Below are positions 35,761-47,791 of a stretch of DNA of 64,000 nt, piece after piece. The position numbers and the translations under genes are program-made. Each line of letters opens with the position of its first letter. Position 1 is the first letter of the stretch. The stretch spans positions 132,497,990-132,561,989 of the forward strand of contig CP136067.1 of NCBI GenBank assembly GCA_032622095.1. The letters are read 5' to 3'. Below the pieces are notes generated by a model. The model was not told where the DNA came from. It worked only from the letters and a program-made list of their open reading frames with translations, and ran no database searches. The DNA comes from Siphonodentalium dalli (taxonomy: Eukaryota; Mollusca; Scaphopoda; Gadilida; Siphonodentaliidae).

Positions 35761-37672
35761 TGTTTATGACATTGCTTAAGATGGACTTAATCTAAGATCT
35801 AATGTGGATCTTATGATGTTACTTTTCCGTTTCACGAACGCGTTTCATAAAACAATCTTAAGTCCATCTTGAGTAGGAAGTTAAGTTCGCGAGCTTTTAG
35901 ACTGGCTCTCGACAATGTATTACAGCTATACGCAGAAAATATTGGTCCTGTGTATGTTATATGCCTATGTACAGTGTCTGGTGACAGATGCTAGGGCGTG
36001 TCTAAGAATAATTATAATATTGTAATGCAAGGGGCGATAATCAATATAATGACTGGTGCGTACTTAACTGCAAGAGCGCGCATTTTAGCTGTGTTTTCGC
36101 GTCAGACTCCATCCACACATAGCTGCATGCTTCCAATGCCTATTTTATACAAACGTAACGAGCTCAAATATATTAATTCAGTTATTAAAGGGACTTATAC
36201 ATCGTAACTCAGAATGTGAACCTCCGCCCATATAACATACCATTAAGGCGACGCGAGACATATGTTCGCTCCTTTCGTTTGCTGATATTAGGTTCAAAAG
36301 TCTTTGAAGTATCTATAATACCAGGAAACCGAATATGTCGCCACGACGGCATACACATACAATACACCACGATGGAAGCACTGAGCTAAACGCTCTTTAT
36401 TTATTGCCAACATTCATGGAATACTAACACAAAACGCTCTTTATTTATATTGCTATAATATGAATAGGACTTCATATCGTGCTCCAAATAGACTTATTTC
36501 CAATCTGAGACATACTTGTAGATTATAAAGTAGAAGCCATATATAAATGATAATGCCATTTGCTCTGGTTCTGTTGAACTTGACAAATATGCTAAACGCC
36601 TGTTATAATTAACAAACTGCGTATGAACTTCGAAAGTACGCACAGGGCTATGTTGAACGACATTTTTACATATATGTTTTAATAAAAACCAAAGCAACGA
36701 CTTCTAATAAAGAGCGTTTATAATTAACAACACGTGAACAGACGGCCGGTTCACAGGCCCCTGTGGAAAACTACTAAAATACCAATATAGACTATACCAC
36801 TTGTATAGTCTATATTGGTATTTTAGTAATTCCCCCAGGGGTCTGTGTGCCGGTTCACATTGATATGTTCTTTCGCGGATCCCGGTGTGCCCGCAAGGTC
36901 CGTATACTATATACATGCTATATATCTTTTTATTTCATAGTTAATAAACATGTGATGCAGATGTAATACATGTATAATATCTGAGATTCGCGTGGGTGGG
37001 TTATGATAATGTACATAATAATAAAATAACATTTTGCAATCAAATTATAACATAATAATATAGAAAGGCAAGTAAATAATAATAATAGCTGACATCAGCA
37101 TTTATTAAAAAAACTGAGCATAAATAATTCACTGTTATCCTCGATGTGAAAATGTTCGGACTAATTGTCTCAACATGATTATTGTCTACAGTGCGATTGG
37201 GTGATTTGAATCGCAAATGATGTCCAACTCTATGGAAATATATTCTTTTTGTTACAGCAATTAGAAATGTATATATAGTCCGGTCTTTGCGGTTTACAGT
37301 TAGTAGCGGACACCCCGCCAATCTTGCAACCACTGGCCACGTCACTGCTATAGCTTACCAGTTGGTTATTAATTACTACCATTTCTGAAACACCCCTCCG
37401 TGCTAGCAAGATGTTATTCAGTTAAATGTGTTTATAATAATATATACATGAACTAGATCCCATCCACATTTCGGACCAACTGCGGATCACAACGTAGGTC
37501 TTAACTTTAAGATTATCTTATGACACCTCACACCAGTCTTAAAGTTAAGACCCAAGTTAAGACCATCTTAGATTAAGACCTCGTTCGTGAAACGCACTTA
37601 TGACTGAAGTTTGAACTTATGACCATCTTAAGTCCCAACTATGTCATAAGTTGCCTTCATGAAACAGGGCCC
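35761..37672 (-). mobile_element. GGGCCCTGTTTCATGAA-family element, copy 3 (inverted, internally deleted)
   Basis: Starts at the B end, directly abutting copy 2, and ends with the A terminus (GCCTTCATGAAACAGGGCCC) at 37672. It is collinear in inverse with copy 2 but lacks that copy's 3.8-kb interior (junction near 36,645) and the TTAA insertion. About 25 bp are missing at its B end. Confidence 0.7.
36752..36847. mobile_element. Foldback MITE, copy b
   Basis: Same hairpin as at 30859, in the opposite palindrome arm at the homologous place, so it was present before the two copies diverged. Confidence 0.85.
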
Positions 37673-37723
37673 AGTACATTATTTTTCGGCTAATCTTCTA
37701 TGCAGTACTGAATCCAAGGACTG

Positions 37724-37740
37724 GTGGGGGGGGGGGGGGA
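37724..37740. repeat. G-tract
   Basis: A long uninterrupted G run just outside copy 3. Confidence 0.8.
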
Positions 37741-37848
37741 CTACTCCTGGCGATTTGGTTCTCTGTCAAGTTTCTGAAGTATGCATGAGGTGAGTTTTTT
37801 TGCGAATATTTGTTTGGAGTATTCTAGAACCTGAACTGGTTTATATAG

Positions 37849-37988
37849 AGAGGATCTACAACGAGTCCCCAGTTAAAAGCGGAATTTACAAAACGAGTTC
37901 AGTAAAGGCTCGGTCCATACCTAATTTAAGGTACTGAACGAGTTTTAGTAAATTTCGCAATAAACTGGGGACGAGTTGTAGATTCTCT
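37849..37988. mobile_element. Foldback MITE, 140 bp
   Basis: AGAGGATCTACAACGAGTCC at the left is the inverse of the right end (GGACGAGTTGTAGATTCTCT). Arms of about 55 bp match imperfectly, with ACGAGTTCAGTA/TACTGAACGAGT nearest the loop. Confidence 0.75.
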
Positions 37989-38194
37989 TTATTACATGAT
38001 CCAAAACCTCGACAAAGCATGTTAAATCAACAAATGGGACGCGAAACCAACATTCTTCTATAAGGCATGCAATGTCGTTTCACGTAACTATGCGTTGTTT
38101 TCCCGCGTACAGAAATAGTCCCAGATATATAAAGGCTCTTTGGCATATTTAGTGGCGTATATTTAATGACATAACTTTTCAAACTCTTCATTCA

Positions 38195-38696
38195 TTAAAG
38201 GTACGGTTGGCCTTGGCGGTGGGTATCCTGTGAAAATATTTCCACCCGTCAAAAACCGCCACAAACAGAAAGAACATCAAAATGTAGACAGACTTTGTCC
38301 GTATACAAATAAGAAATATCACATAAACAGTATGTTATTGTCATATGTTTGACCATTGTTATGTAAACAAAAGCATAAAAAGTTACTTTTCTGCTGTTTG
38401 TTTATATTATGATGGTAAACATAAAGAGCGTCCTTTGTTGGTGAATTCCTGATATGGGACTAATAAAGAGCGTTTATGCCATTTGTGTGTGATTAGCCAG
38501 TGGCATTGTGCTGTCTTCTGTAACACAATCAGGCTCTTGCTTAGGTAAAATATAGTAGATCTTTATGATAACATGGTGTTTACGCGATGGTCATGGTATA
38601 TATGCACGAAACTGTATGCGTTTTAATGTTTTTCGGTTTACGGTGTTTGGAACAAATATGAATATTTTCGACAATTAAGGCCTCACGTGCCTTTAA
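38195..38696. mobile_element. TTAA-flanked MITE, family 1, copy b
   Basis: TTAA at 38195-38198 and 38693-38696. The ends are AGGTACGGTTGGCC and GGCCTCACGTGCCT. Very close to the copy at 57,167 over its whole length, including two TAAAGAGCGT motifs. Confidence 0.9.
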
Positions 38697-39237
38697 AGTT
38701 TGTTGGAGAAATATTCAAAGCCATAGTATTTTTTAGACGTAGCGTGCGGAATGTAAACAGACGACACACCGGAAGTCAAAGGTCACCTGGCACTATTTCC
38801 TGTTATTAAACGAACGTTTGATATCACAATTTATAGAATTGGTTTATTGAATAAAATAAGGGTAGGATCGTGTAATATATACAGAATCAGCGACCGAATA
38901 GGAGATATCAGGAAATGAATGAAATTCCTGATAGAGTGAACGAATATGGTATGTTGAAAGATTTGCAATTATTCTGTGATATAATTTGATTCATATGGTT
39001 CATCTCTGAATTGGCTGTGATGTCCACGAAAATAGAAGCTCGCTTCAAAATGTTCTCTCTTTAATGAGGTGATGAACTTATCAAGTTTTGATATAGACCT
39101 ATCTGTCATCTCCTCAAATCTTAATGTTGCAGTTCTATATACAAGTATTGATGCACAGTGTTGTACATTGAATTGTTACTATTAATTACAATTATTAATC
39201 AACTTTTGATTAAATCGGAAACATAATTACACTGTTA
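38697..39237. other. No recognisable feature
   Basis: Unique AT-rich sequence. Confidence 0.4.
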
Positions 39238-40224
39238 GAAATTACTGTCGGTTCGACGGTTTCGGGCCGTCATAATCGACAGTCCCATACCATTTGATCA
39301 GTTTGACGGTTTTTTACCGTTATTTTATGTGCCCATGATAATTGTCTAAATTAAATATTTTCGTGATTCAAAGTCATGCCGTCAAAATTCAATAGTATAT
39401 TTATCGGCGACCATATTATATACGACACTGACTCCATACAGTATGACTGAATCTTACTCTGTTGATATTTAATATGTATTATTAATCCGGCATTCATTCT
39501 GTGTTATGCGGGTCGGTACGTATATTGATGAGTACGGTACGTTATTCTCATTCCGGGGTTAAGTTCCCGCTTTAGCACTTATCGCTATTTATCGTTGCGT
39601 ATTTGATCGCAAACTGTTGTTTTTTGGGAAACTGTTACCTTTTCGATTGTGGACAGTTGTTAAGACAGTCTTATTTCGGTTCCTTTGATAACCGGACAAG
39701 TATAAAAAAAACCCGGCTTAATCATTGACAATTGCCACTAAATTCGCGAGTAGAGAATCAATCATGGCGTGATCCTGGGTCTGACTTCATTCGAGTCAGT
39801 GCTGATGTTGAAATTGACCGTGTTGTGACTTAGTATCAAAACTCTGGCATATTTACTGACACAAGGGGATACAGGTACAATTAACACGAGCTTCGATGTC
39901 AACCAATAGTGACAATAATAACAATAACGACTCAACGAGCAGCTACTACTATTAGAATGTTGACAATCCAGTTGACAGTGTTCTGATTCGGATTGTTTCA
40001 AAGCACATGATAGTACATTTACAAGAGAGATTCAGATTCAGATTCATTTTATTCTGTTCATCGATATGTGGATATACACAGAAACGTTACAGAAAAGGGT
40101 ATTACAGATAGTATGACATCAAGATATTATAATATGGCATATAATAACAATAAATGTCACATGAGGAATACATGAGTGCATTATTATATATTTGGTAAGT
40201 TCATGGAATATCAGTGTTTTAGCC

Positions 40225-40804
40225 TCAAGTGGACTTCCCGAAAATATCCTGGACTTTCCTTATGAAAGTTGACAGATTCGTAATAATCTTTCTATTTCTA
40301 GTATTAAAGAGTTCCGAGAGTTTGTGTGCATTCGGTCTTCTATAGAAATATGGTTTCAAATAGGTCGATCTGAGTTCATTTTTTTTGTACACTTCAGGAT
40401 AACGTGATACTCATCGCCTAGTTCTTTGGTACAAAGTGTACATACTCTGGTTGAATAGTCAGTATTTAGCCAAGCACCTTGTTCAATTGGTAGTTTGTGA
40501 TTTCTTGTCCGAAATCGAATGATATTATTCACAGTTGTATTATCACATATAGAGAGAAATTGTTCACGTTCACGTGTGTTTTAATAATTATATAAAATGC
40601 ATATTTACTCGATGTGGATATTGTTGACCACCAACTTTGAAGATAACAGTCACGTAATCTTTGCTCAACGGTTCGGTTAAATCGGTCTATACTCGATACT
40701 TTCTGGTTGTGCCAAACATTACTCATACCAATTTTATTAAGGGAGTCATGTATTCCTCTTATCCATGGATTATTAAAAACATTTTTGCAATACAAAGTAT
40801 ACAT
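40225..40804 (-). pseudogene. LINE ORF2 C-terminal domain remnant
   Basis: NPWIRGIHDSLNKIGMSNVW and QRLRDCYLQSWWSTISTSSK are followed, in another frame, by the segment R-T-R-N-H-K-L-P-I-E-Q-G-A-W and then C-T-L-C-T-K-E-L-G-D-E-Y-H. This is the conserved region after the RT in many LINEs, with its CxxC...H...C knuckle. At least two frame changes separate the parts. The final frame ends at TGA, plus-strand 40225-40227. Confidence 0.75.
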
Positions 40805-41516
40805 AACATAATATAATATAACATAAGTGGGGTCCTATGGGTAGGCATTGAGATAACTTTTGCCCAATAACCGAGGTAGCAGGTTTTGATCCTAACTGTA
40901 ATTGGGTACATTCCTAGTTCCTCCTATATAAAAACGGATGTTGTCGACTTCTTCATATTAAGTGTAAATTTCAGGAACCAGCATTCTAGTTTTTCGAAAA
41001 ACCTCATATTTTCATGTCCCCATAATTCATTATTGGTATGATGCTTTTCTCATATATCTCAATGATTGATTCAATTGTGAGTTTGTGACAGCGTGATTTG
41101 TTCAGAAGTGCATAAATTGCAGTTTTAGCTGCCTGACATCTCAGATTTCGTTCCACTACGAACGTACCTTTTTTGTGGAAAACTGTCCTCAGATATATAT
41201 AACTATTAACTATCTCAATTGGAAGATTATCTAGTATGAAACCTGGTGTAGTTTTTTTCTTTCTGGGTTTCGGGCCGAAAACGACGACTTTAGTTTTTGT
41301 CGTGTGTATTTTCAATTTCCATATGTTGCAGTAATCTGAGAAGGAGTTTAATGCTCGCTGTATGCCTTCGTGTGTGTCAGAAAGTAATACATTGTCGTCG
41401 GCGTAGATAAGTAACATTATCTTCAGTAATATACCGGTATCAATTCCACAGAATTTCTCTAAGCTGATGCCACAATTTGTTTGTGGGTTACGGCATTGTT
41501 CAATGTCGTTGATGTA

Positions 41517-42173
41517 GTGCCACCGCACACGCTGCGATTAAAATCGTAAGTGGGGAAAATCGCAGGTGGAAGTATCCAATCCGCATACCCACGACAATAT
41601 CGTAGCCAAATCGTAGCGCCCAAGCAGTGTTTGATTTTTACCAGGAAAATCGTGGCGTGACCTTGGCAACGAGCGCGATCGTAGCTGTCACATGACCACT
41701 GTCGCACTGGTCATGTTGTAAATACAACGAAAAGAAAACATTCAAAAATGGCGCAAAGTTCACAAACTTCTTGGACTTATAAAAACGAGGCCACATTGGT
41801 GGAGATGTGGCACGACAGAGAGTGCAGGCCTATAGATACCACATATCAGCCATCAGCATTCTGCTATGCAGACAAGGAGAAATTGGGGCAGCTGAGCCTG
41901 TTGAGTTGACAGGAACAAAAATGTAAAAATAAAAAAATATTCAATTCCACTTGAACTTTCAAGTTCAACTTGTTAGCTTAGAAAATTGAGATACATGCCA
42001 TGTATATGTATATAATTGCAAAGTGGAGAATGTGATATAACATTTTGCTATCGTGTGGTCGATCACGTGGATAAAATCGTAGCTGCAAACATCGCAGCGT
42101 CTGCGGCCAAGTCACTTTTCTCCACCTGCGATTTCCCCCCTTACGTTTTTAATCGTAGCGTGTGCGATGGCAC
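41517..42173. mobile_element. PIF/Harbinger-like element inserted in the LINE RT
   Basis: 657 bp with about 50-bp inverted ends starting GTGCCACCGCACACGCTGCG and, inverted, GTGCCATCGCACACGCTACG. GTA occurs on both sides (41514-41516, 42174-42176). The RT reading frame proves the insertion: it reads FAIY before and INDIEQ after, with only that codon duplicated. A 3-bp duplication and a Myb/SANT-like remnant point to PIF/Harbinger. Confidence 0.8.
41748..41909 (+). pseudogene. Myb/SANT-like protein remnant of the Harbinger-like insert
   Basis: A 53-codon frame from ATG. SWTYKNEATLVEMWHDREC resembles the first helix of the Myb/SANT-like DNA-binding partner protein that Harbinger transposons encode beside their nuclease (pattern W-T-x-x-E-x-x-L-x-x-x-W). 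It stops after Ser 53, well short of a full domain, so the element is non-autonomous. Family call is by eye. Confidence 0.5.
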
Positions 42174-42940
42174 GTAGATGGCAAAAAGCAGAGGTGAAAG
42201 GTTGTCTCCCTGTTTTAGGCCAACATGACTGTAGAAATAGTCTTATTCGTCTTCATTGAGGCGAACAAATAGCTTAAGGTCGTGATATAAAGCTGTTATC
42301 ACTGTCAGTATTTTACCGCTAATTCTGTAGTTAAGGAGTTTTGACCAAAGTCCTACTCTCCACACCGTATCAAATGCCTTTGAAAAGTCAACAAATGCAC
42401 AGTAAAGATTTTTCTTATGAGCATTAAGTAAGTGCGTTAACGCATGAAGTGCAAACGTATGGTCAATTGTAGAATAGCCTTTTCGAAATCCGGCCTGCGT
42501 CTCCGACTGTATACTATTTGTTTCTACAAAAGAGTCGATTCGCTCACTAATTATGCTGGTAAATAATTTCGCGAAACAGCTCAGAAGTGTAAGTTGGCGG
42601 TAGTTATCTGGGTATAAGTTGTTGCCCTTACGTTTATATATCGGCCTAATTATACATGTAGTCCATTCACTCGGAACGAGGCCTGTCTTCAGAATCAGAT
42701 TGAAATACTTTACTAAAATATGTTTTAAAATGTCGAATGATGATTTTATGTGTTCGTTGGCAATTTCATCATACCCTGTTGCTTTCCAATATTTAAGTAT
42801 TTTAACAGCTGCCTCAATTTCTTGTAAAGTAATATTTCCATTTTAAAAGTTGGTATCTAGTCCTTCAAAATCAGACGAGGGTGCGATAAGTGAGCTGAAT
42901 GAGCTAGATAAATCTGATCTCAATATGCTATCTCCTATTG

Positions 42941-44326
42941 TTATATTTTCAGCCCCTTCTGAGTTGGGGTGGGTTCCCCCTGTCCCCCTGTGTCAAGTTT
43001 CCTGATGAAACTCCAGAAATCTTTGCTAGATATTGTGCGCAGCTTATGTAGTGCACAGCTTATGTTTCTTTGGTGGCGTTTTCTACTTCGCAGAAGGACC
43101 ATTTTATAGTTTGTTCTGCTTGCCAACATGGCGCACTTATAATTAGTAACGTTTGATTCACGTTTAAATAATCGGCGGATCTTCCTGTTGCGCGTTCGGG
43201 TCGCCCTGCAGTCGTTTGCAAACCACGGCTGGCTTGGCTTTCTTTTCATAAAGTTACTGCCCTTGACACGACGTTTTGTCTCAGCACCGCCATTCGTTTG
43301 TAATTGTTCGGCTGAACGCGTTTGTATATCACAGACTGAATTAGACAGTCCGTTCAAATCTGATTGCTGAACTGTTCCAAAAAACATTTGATCAATTTCG
43401 TTCTCAAGTTCGGTCACGTCGCGTGCGTCTATATTTTGAGCAAATAGTTCACTAAGATTATTGTTCCAGTTTTTAAAGACTGGCTTTTGATTGGTGGGTT
43501 TTCGACGGCGTTTCGGCGTGACTGGTTTTGTCACCAATGATTGCTGCAAGGAAGGTTCGGTAATTAGGTTACAATTTACTACGATTCCTGAATGACAATC
43601 TGAGTGAAGAATGTTTTGATCTTCGATTACTAGGTCAGTCACTCGCTTCGCGAACCGCGGCGTCCTGATTGCATAATCTATAACGCTCACACCATTACAC
43701 GTGTAGCCGGCCGAAGCCGGTCCCAATCGGCCATTCAAAATAATTAGTTCAGTTGCCCCCATGATTATTTTTCGAATGGTCTGGCGATAATCGCTTTTCA
43801 GAAAGATTGTTAACTTTGTAGCTATTGATGAGCTTTATGTCATGTTCGTTGTCCCAGACACTACCTGTTCGGCATTGAAGTCACCCAGTATGATAATATC
43901 ATCGTAATTTATTTTCTTCTCCAGGATTGAAATATGTAGGTTATCAAATTCATTCCCTTTATAGTACTTAGAAGTTTCTGGTGGCACGTATACATTGCCA
44001 AATAGATGGCTCACTCCATGATTGTTGTTATACAAACACCATAAAACATTTTTACATTCATCATTAACTAGCGAAACATTTCCCTTGATGTTTTCACATA
44101 CCGCGATGCATAGCCCCCCAGATCTAACTTTGGAAAGTTTGGTCCGATGTTTTGCCCCCAAAATGTCGAAACCATCAATGCATATTAAATCGGCAGTATC
44201 AGTTTTTGTCTCCTGAAATAAAAGTAGGTCAAAAGTATTTATATATTCTAGAAATTCTGGGTCTTGTAACTTGTAAGAGGATATACATATACATGTACAT
44301 GTACTGTACACACCAGTGTAATTCAC
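42941..44326 (-). pseudogene. LINE endonuclease domain and linker, frameshifted
   Basis: EFLEYINTFDLLLFQETKTD (catalytic Glu), RSGGLCIAV and IIILGDFNAEQ (catalytic Asp/Asn) lie in the frame 44326-43835. After two frame changes near 43,850 and 43,770 the frame 43762-42941 continues with ELIILNGRLGP, GVSVIDYAI and LHSDCHSGIVV (the final SDxH motif), then a basic linker rich in Arg/Lys. Normal domain order for LINE ORF2. Confidence 0.85.
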
Positions 44327-44361
44327 AAGAGCTTCAATGCCAACAACAACAACAACAACAC

Positions 44362-44760
44362 CGTAAGCAATGAACTGACGCCGCGCAGTGACGGATGATC
44401 ACATATCTACAATTTTCCTACTTTACAATTACAAGGACCAATTCATCCCGTGTTCATCAATTTTCATTGAAACGTGTGTATATGAGACATTGTCATCATT
44501 CGCCATGTTATCGTCAAGTTATTACGACAATTTACCGGGAGTACACTATTAGTTGGATATTCTTATCAAATTATCTTTGGCTGACTCACCGATATTAATA
44601 CTAAGTGTTGTGATACCGGTATACAGTTTGATGCATCATGCTTTAAAATTTCATGGAAAATGTGCGACTACAGGAGTGCATTGTCGCCAAGTCATTGCGC
44701 ACAGTTATTATGGGATCTGCTGTTGTCTTGAAGGTTCCAATCCCAACTAGCTGTTATTGA
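44362..44760. other. No recognisable feature
   Basis: Between the LINE and the next MITE; part of the interrupted TA-flanked element. Confidence 0.4.
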
Positions 44761-44795
44761 TATACAGTACCAGTCAAAAGAAGTGGTATATTAAG

Positions 44796-45548
44796 TAGTG
44801 TTCGGTATTCGACGGATTTCGGTATTCGAATATTCGGTTCGAATAACGAGCGAATATTCGAATAGTATTCGAATATTTAGATAAATTATAAATTTATATA
44901 GATAACATATTTTGGAACCAATTTATTATTTAATGAAATAGCATATTTATCCATGCACATGCTATACGCAAAAAAGAGAGGGAAAAAAGTATTTTGGCTT
45001 AATAGCAAGAGTTATCTGTTTATGAAGTTCAAGTAGTCAATGTCACATACATGGCTTAAAGGTTCTAGTTCAAGAAGTGTAACATTCGGACAGTATGCGG
45101 CTTCAACCGGTTGCGTTTTTTTTCAGTAGAGACCAGCCCTGCGGTAGCCTTTTTAGTTTTGGCATCCAACGTGAAGTGAGTCCATATATCTGATTTCTTC
45201 GAATTTGACGCCATATTATACACACAAGTGACAACGCGCAAACAAAACAAAAACAATGCTTCCTATGACCACATGCAAGCACGGTCTGGTTTACACCTAT
45301 AGCCAATAAAATTATGACGTCATGGCGCCAATCAAATCAGAACGTTACAGTTACGTCATATTAATTCGTTTATGGTCAGTGGAAAATAGAATATACTTTT
45401 AACAGACCCTCAGACTAATGACAAACCAGGAAACAATTACCCGGAGATTATTCTCGAATATTCGAATAGTCAAATAATTATTCGAATATTCGAATATTTA
45501 TTTTTACGAGCGAATATTCGAACATTCGAATATTCGGACCGAACACTA
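44796..45548 (-). mobile_element. hAT-type MITE, 753 bp
   Basis: Starts TAGTGTTCGG and ends CCGAACACTA, with many subterminal ATTCGAATATTCG repeats. A perfect 8-bp duplication, ATATTAAG, flanks it (44788-44795 and 45549-45556). TAG...CTA ends with an 8-bp duplication are diagnostic of hAT. The strand is that of the coding remnant inside. Confidence 0.85.
45065..45214 (-). pseudogene. BED zinc-finger start of a hAT transposase, truncated
   Basis: From a Met at 45214 the frame reads through SDIWTHFTLDAKTKKA, matching the start of BED zinc fingers in hAT transposases (S-x-V-W-x-H-F ... A-x-C). The expected CxxC that follows is missing, probably by frameshift, and no catalytic domain remains. 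Confidence 0.55.
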
Positions 45549-46188
45549 ATATTAAGCGCGCTATTTTCGCGCCCAATATCGCAATAATATTGGAAGTGGA
45601 AACGCTTATAAGCATGTCGCTTGTGATATTATTGCAATATTTTGCGCTTAATATTGCGACATCTTGCACTCAAAATTGTGACATTTAAATCAAATTATTG
45701 CTTCTTCTATATTGTTTATTGTATACATAGAGACAATTATTTAGATATGTATATAATTATAGTTGTAAATGCTATATGTACACTATATGCACAGTATTTA
45801 TCTAATATAAATATAACACTATCGGGTCTGTATGAAATTTAGCGTGCTTAGTATCGCAATATTTTGCGTTCAATATTGCAATAATAAGCGCGACAGATGT
45901 TTGGTATTGTGCTATAATCACGCCTTTTTCTAAATTAAGCACGCTCAATATCGCAATAAAGGTGCGCCTAAAAATACCACTTCCTCTGACTGGTACTGTA
46001 TTGTCGTGATGTATGGATTCACCTGTTAAAACAAAAACTGTGTTTACAAGTGACTGGACAATTTGCGCCTTACATGTTACCAAAAAGTATACCATTAAGC
46101 TATGTTACTTTTACATGTACATAAATTTGGGTTTTAACTGTGAAGCATGTAGCTTTGTTCTTTTATGACTTAAAAGGGCATGCCGATT

Positions 46189-46510
46189 CATGTTTTAGAA
46201 TGGTCGAAATTAGTATTACTCATAACTGAATAGTGATGGGTTGGCTTATCAGCTATTACTAGTATCGTTTTTTATTTACAGCCATATTTATACAGTAGTT
46301 AGTGAAACGCGTGCGCAGCCCTTTTCCGGATTAAATTCTACGAGGCAGATAACAAGCTTGATCCTCTGCAAACTGCAAAGTTTCATAAGTATTGTCTATC
46401 ACGTTATGCATTGAGGATTTACCTTTCATCAAAATTATGATCGTAACATAAGAACTGAGATGTATTTTTCAGTTACAAATAATACTAGTTTCGACCATTC
46501 AAAAACACGA
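46189..46510. mobile_element. Foldback MITE, 322 bp
   Basis: CATGTTTTAGAATGGTCGAA at the left and TTCGACCATTCAAAAACACG at the right are inverted arms of about 40 bp, continuing through ATTAGTATTACTCATAACTGA. Confidence 0.75.
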
Positions 46511-46834
46511 ATTGTTGTGCCTACCGGGAAATCATATTGTCACCATGGGAACTTGGCTAATTCTATGGTAAATTAGCAAATTAAGAGCAAAACATTGGTG
46601 TTGACCCATGGACAATACCATTGGTCTGACCTTTATTAGTTACGGTCTTGATATTAATTGAACGGTGCTGAACCGTAAAAAATACAACGGTCTGACAGTT
46701 ACTGGTTACGGTCTGCCAGTTACTTAAATGGTCTTATACCATGGAACATGCTACGGCCTGACCGTATATTTAACGGTCAAAGGTAGGCAGCGATGTTGCG
46801 CTTAAAGCTACGGTATTTTTTCTAACAGTGTATC

Positions 46835-47790
46835 CTGATGTTTCATTGTTGTGTACTCATTACTCAACAGCTGAATACAATTCGCTCAACTTGTTGATTA
46901 GACATTTTAGTAAATATTTTCAGTGCAGTGGGCGCTTTGTCGCATGATCATCAACAAGGGGTGAGACTCGATTATGTTAACATATTTTATTACCAATACA
47001 AAAAAGTATAGGCAGCCAGGGATTGGGGCACATGTGCCAACCACCTATATATATATATAAATATATGCCCCATCATCAGGATGTAACACTGACTAAAGCT
47101 GCGGCAATATAATAATATAGTATAGCATCATGAAGGTACCATAAGATGAACCAATGAGCGTGAGAGCTGAAAGAGCTATATATATATGAACTGATGAATG
47201 GAAATGACGCTGCCACCGCACAACCACTACACCTCTGTTTATTGACTTTACGTATTATGGCTAAGCGCTGTTTTATATGTCGATCTAAACAGGAGCTGTG
47301 CCAGACATTTATGTGTAAAAATGGCGAAGTCTAGGAAATTGCGTGCAATGACACCATTTGGCTCGTTTTTCCCTTCATGGCACGATCTGATGTCTGGCCC
47401 ATCTGATCTGGACGTGCTATACAACGATCTATCGGACACGGCACGTGTGTGGCACGTCTAATAAAACAGTATCGTGCTAAACATGACATGTGTCGCGCTA
47501 AGATTATTCAGGGAAAGCCACTCCCCATTTGGATCCCTTTTCGAGAACATGCGAAATGTGCAGTCCTAGCGCGACCCGTGCCTGACCCGTGCCTGACCCC
47601 TGACCCGTGCCACATACTTGTTGCCCATTTGCCGTTGTCCGCTACATTGAAGGCTACGGTGCGGTATACGCGTAGGTTCGAGTTTTACCTCGCATCACGA
47701 GAACCGAGTGCTATAACGTTAACATGTTCACACAACTGTGTTGTTCTATGTTTAGTGTACACTCTGAAGACTGTAGCTTGTAACATACTG
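46835..47790. other. No recognised gene; short AT runs
   Basis: A short (TA)n run sits near 47,049. The 122-codon plus frame at 47449-47817 contains a short GACCCGTGCCT repeat and no motif; I do not call it a gene. Confidence 0.4.
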
Positions 47791-47791
47791 A

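Larger units (their letters stand above)
41004..42945 (-). pseudogene. LINE reverse transcriptase, broken
   Basis: The amino half (42,842-42,177) shows PIYKRKGNNLYPDNYRQL, ETQAGFRKGYST, the first catalytic-Asp motif FVDFSKAFDTVWR and GLKQGDNLSPLLF. After the 657-bp insert the frame resumes with INDIEQ and the catalytic YADD box (LLIYADDNVLLSD), then NIWKLKIHTTKTKVVVFG. In-frame stops lie at about 42,843 and 42,243, and a frameshift near 42,950 separates it from the linker. Clade: CR1/L2/Jockey group by appearance. Confidence 0.9.
40029..44361 (-). mobile_element. Decayed LINE (endonuclease, RT, C-terminal domain)
   Basis: On the minus strand the order is endonuclease (about 44,330-43,600), linker, reverse transcriptase (about 42,945-41,004, interrupted), C-terminal domain, a stop near 40,225, then a short 3' tail ending in TGAATC repeats (40,029-40,050), typical of CR1/L2-group LINEs. 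Several frameshifts and stops, plus a 657-bp insertion, make it inactive. The 5' end fades into a (CAA)n run at 44,340-44,361. Confidence 0.85.
44763..46000. mobile_element. TA-flanked MITE with CAGTACCAGTC ends (interrupted)
   Basis: TACAGTACCAGTCAAAAGAA at 44763 is mirrored by TTCCTCTGACTGGTACTGTA ending at 46000. TA flanking and CAGTACCAGTC termini resemble Tc1/mariner-type elements. Subterminal CAATATCGCAATA repeats lie at 45,578-45,660 and 45,850-45,960. A hAT-type MITE sits inside the left part. Confidence 0.7.
39238..46832. mobile_element. TA-flanked element with CACTGTTAGAAA termini (interrupted)
   Basis: TA plus CACTGTTAGAAATTACTGTC at the left; the inverse at the right ends CTTTTTTCTAACAGTG-type sequence at 46830 followed by TA. 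Both ends carry subterminal ACGGT/ACCGT repeats (39,240-39,330 and 46,620-46,815, e.g. TACGGTCTG). The 7.6-kb span is filled by later insertions: a LINE and several MITEs. A TA duplication fits Tc1/mariner-type elements but the superfamily is uncertain. Confidence 0.5.
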
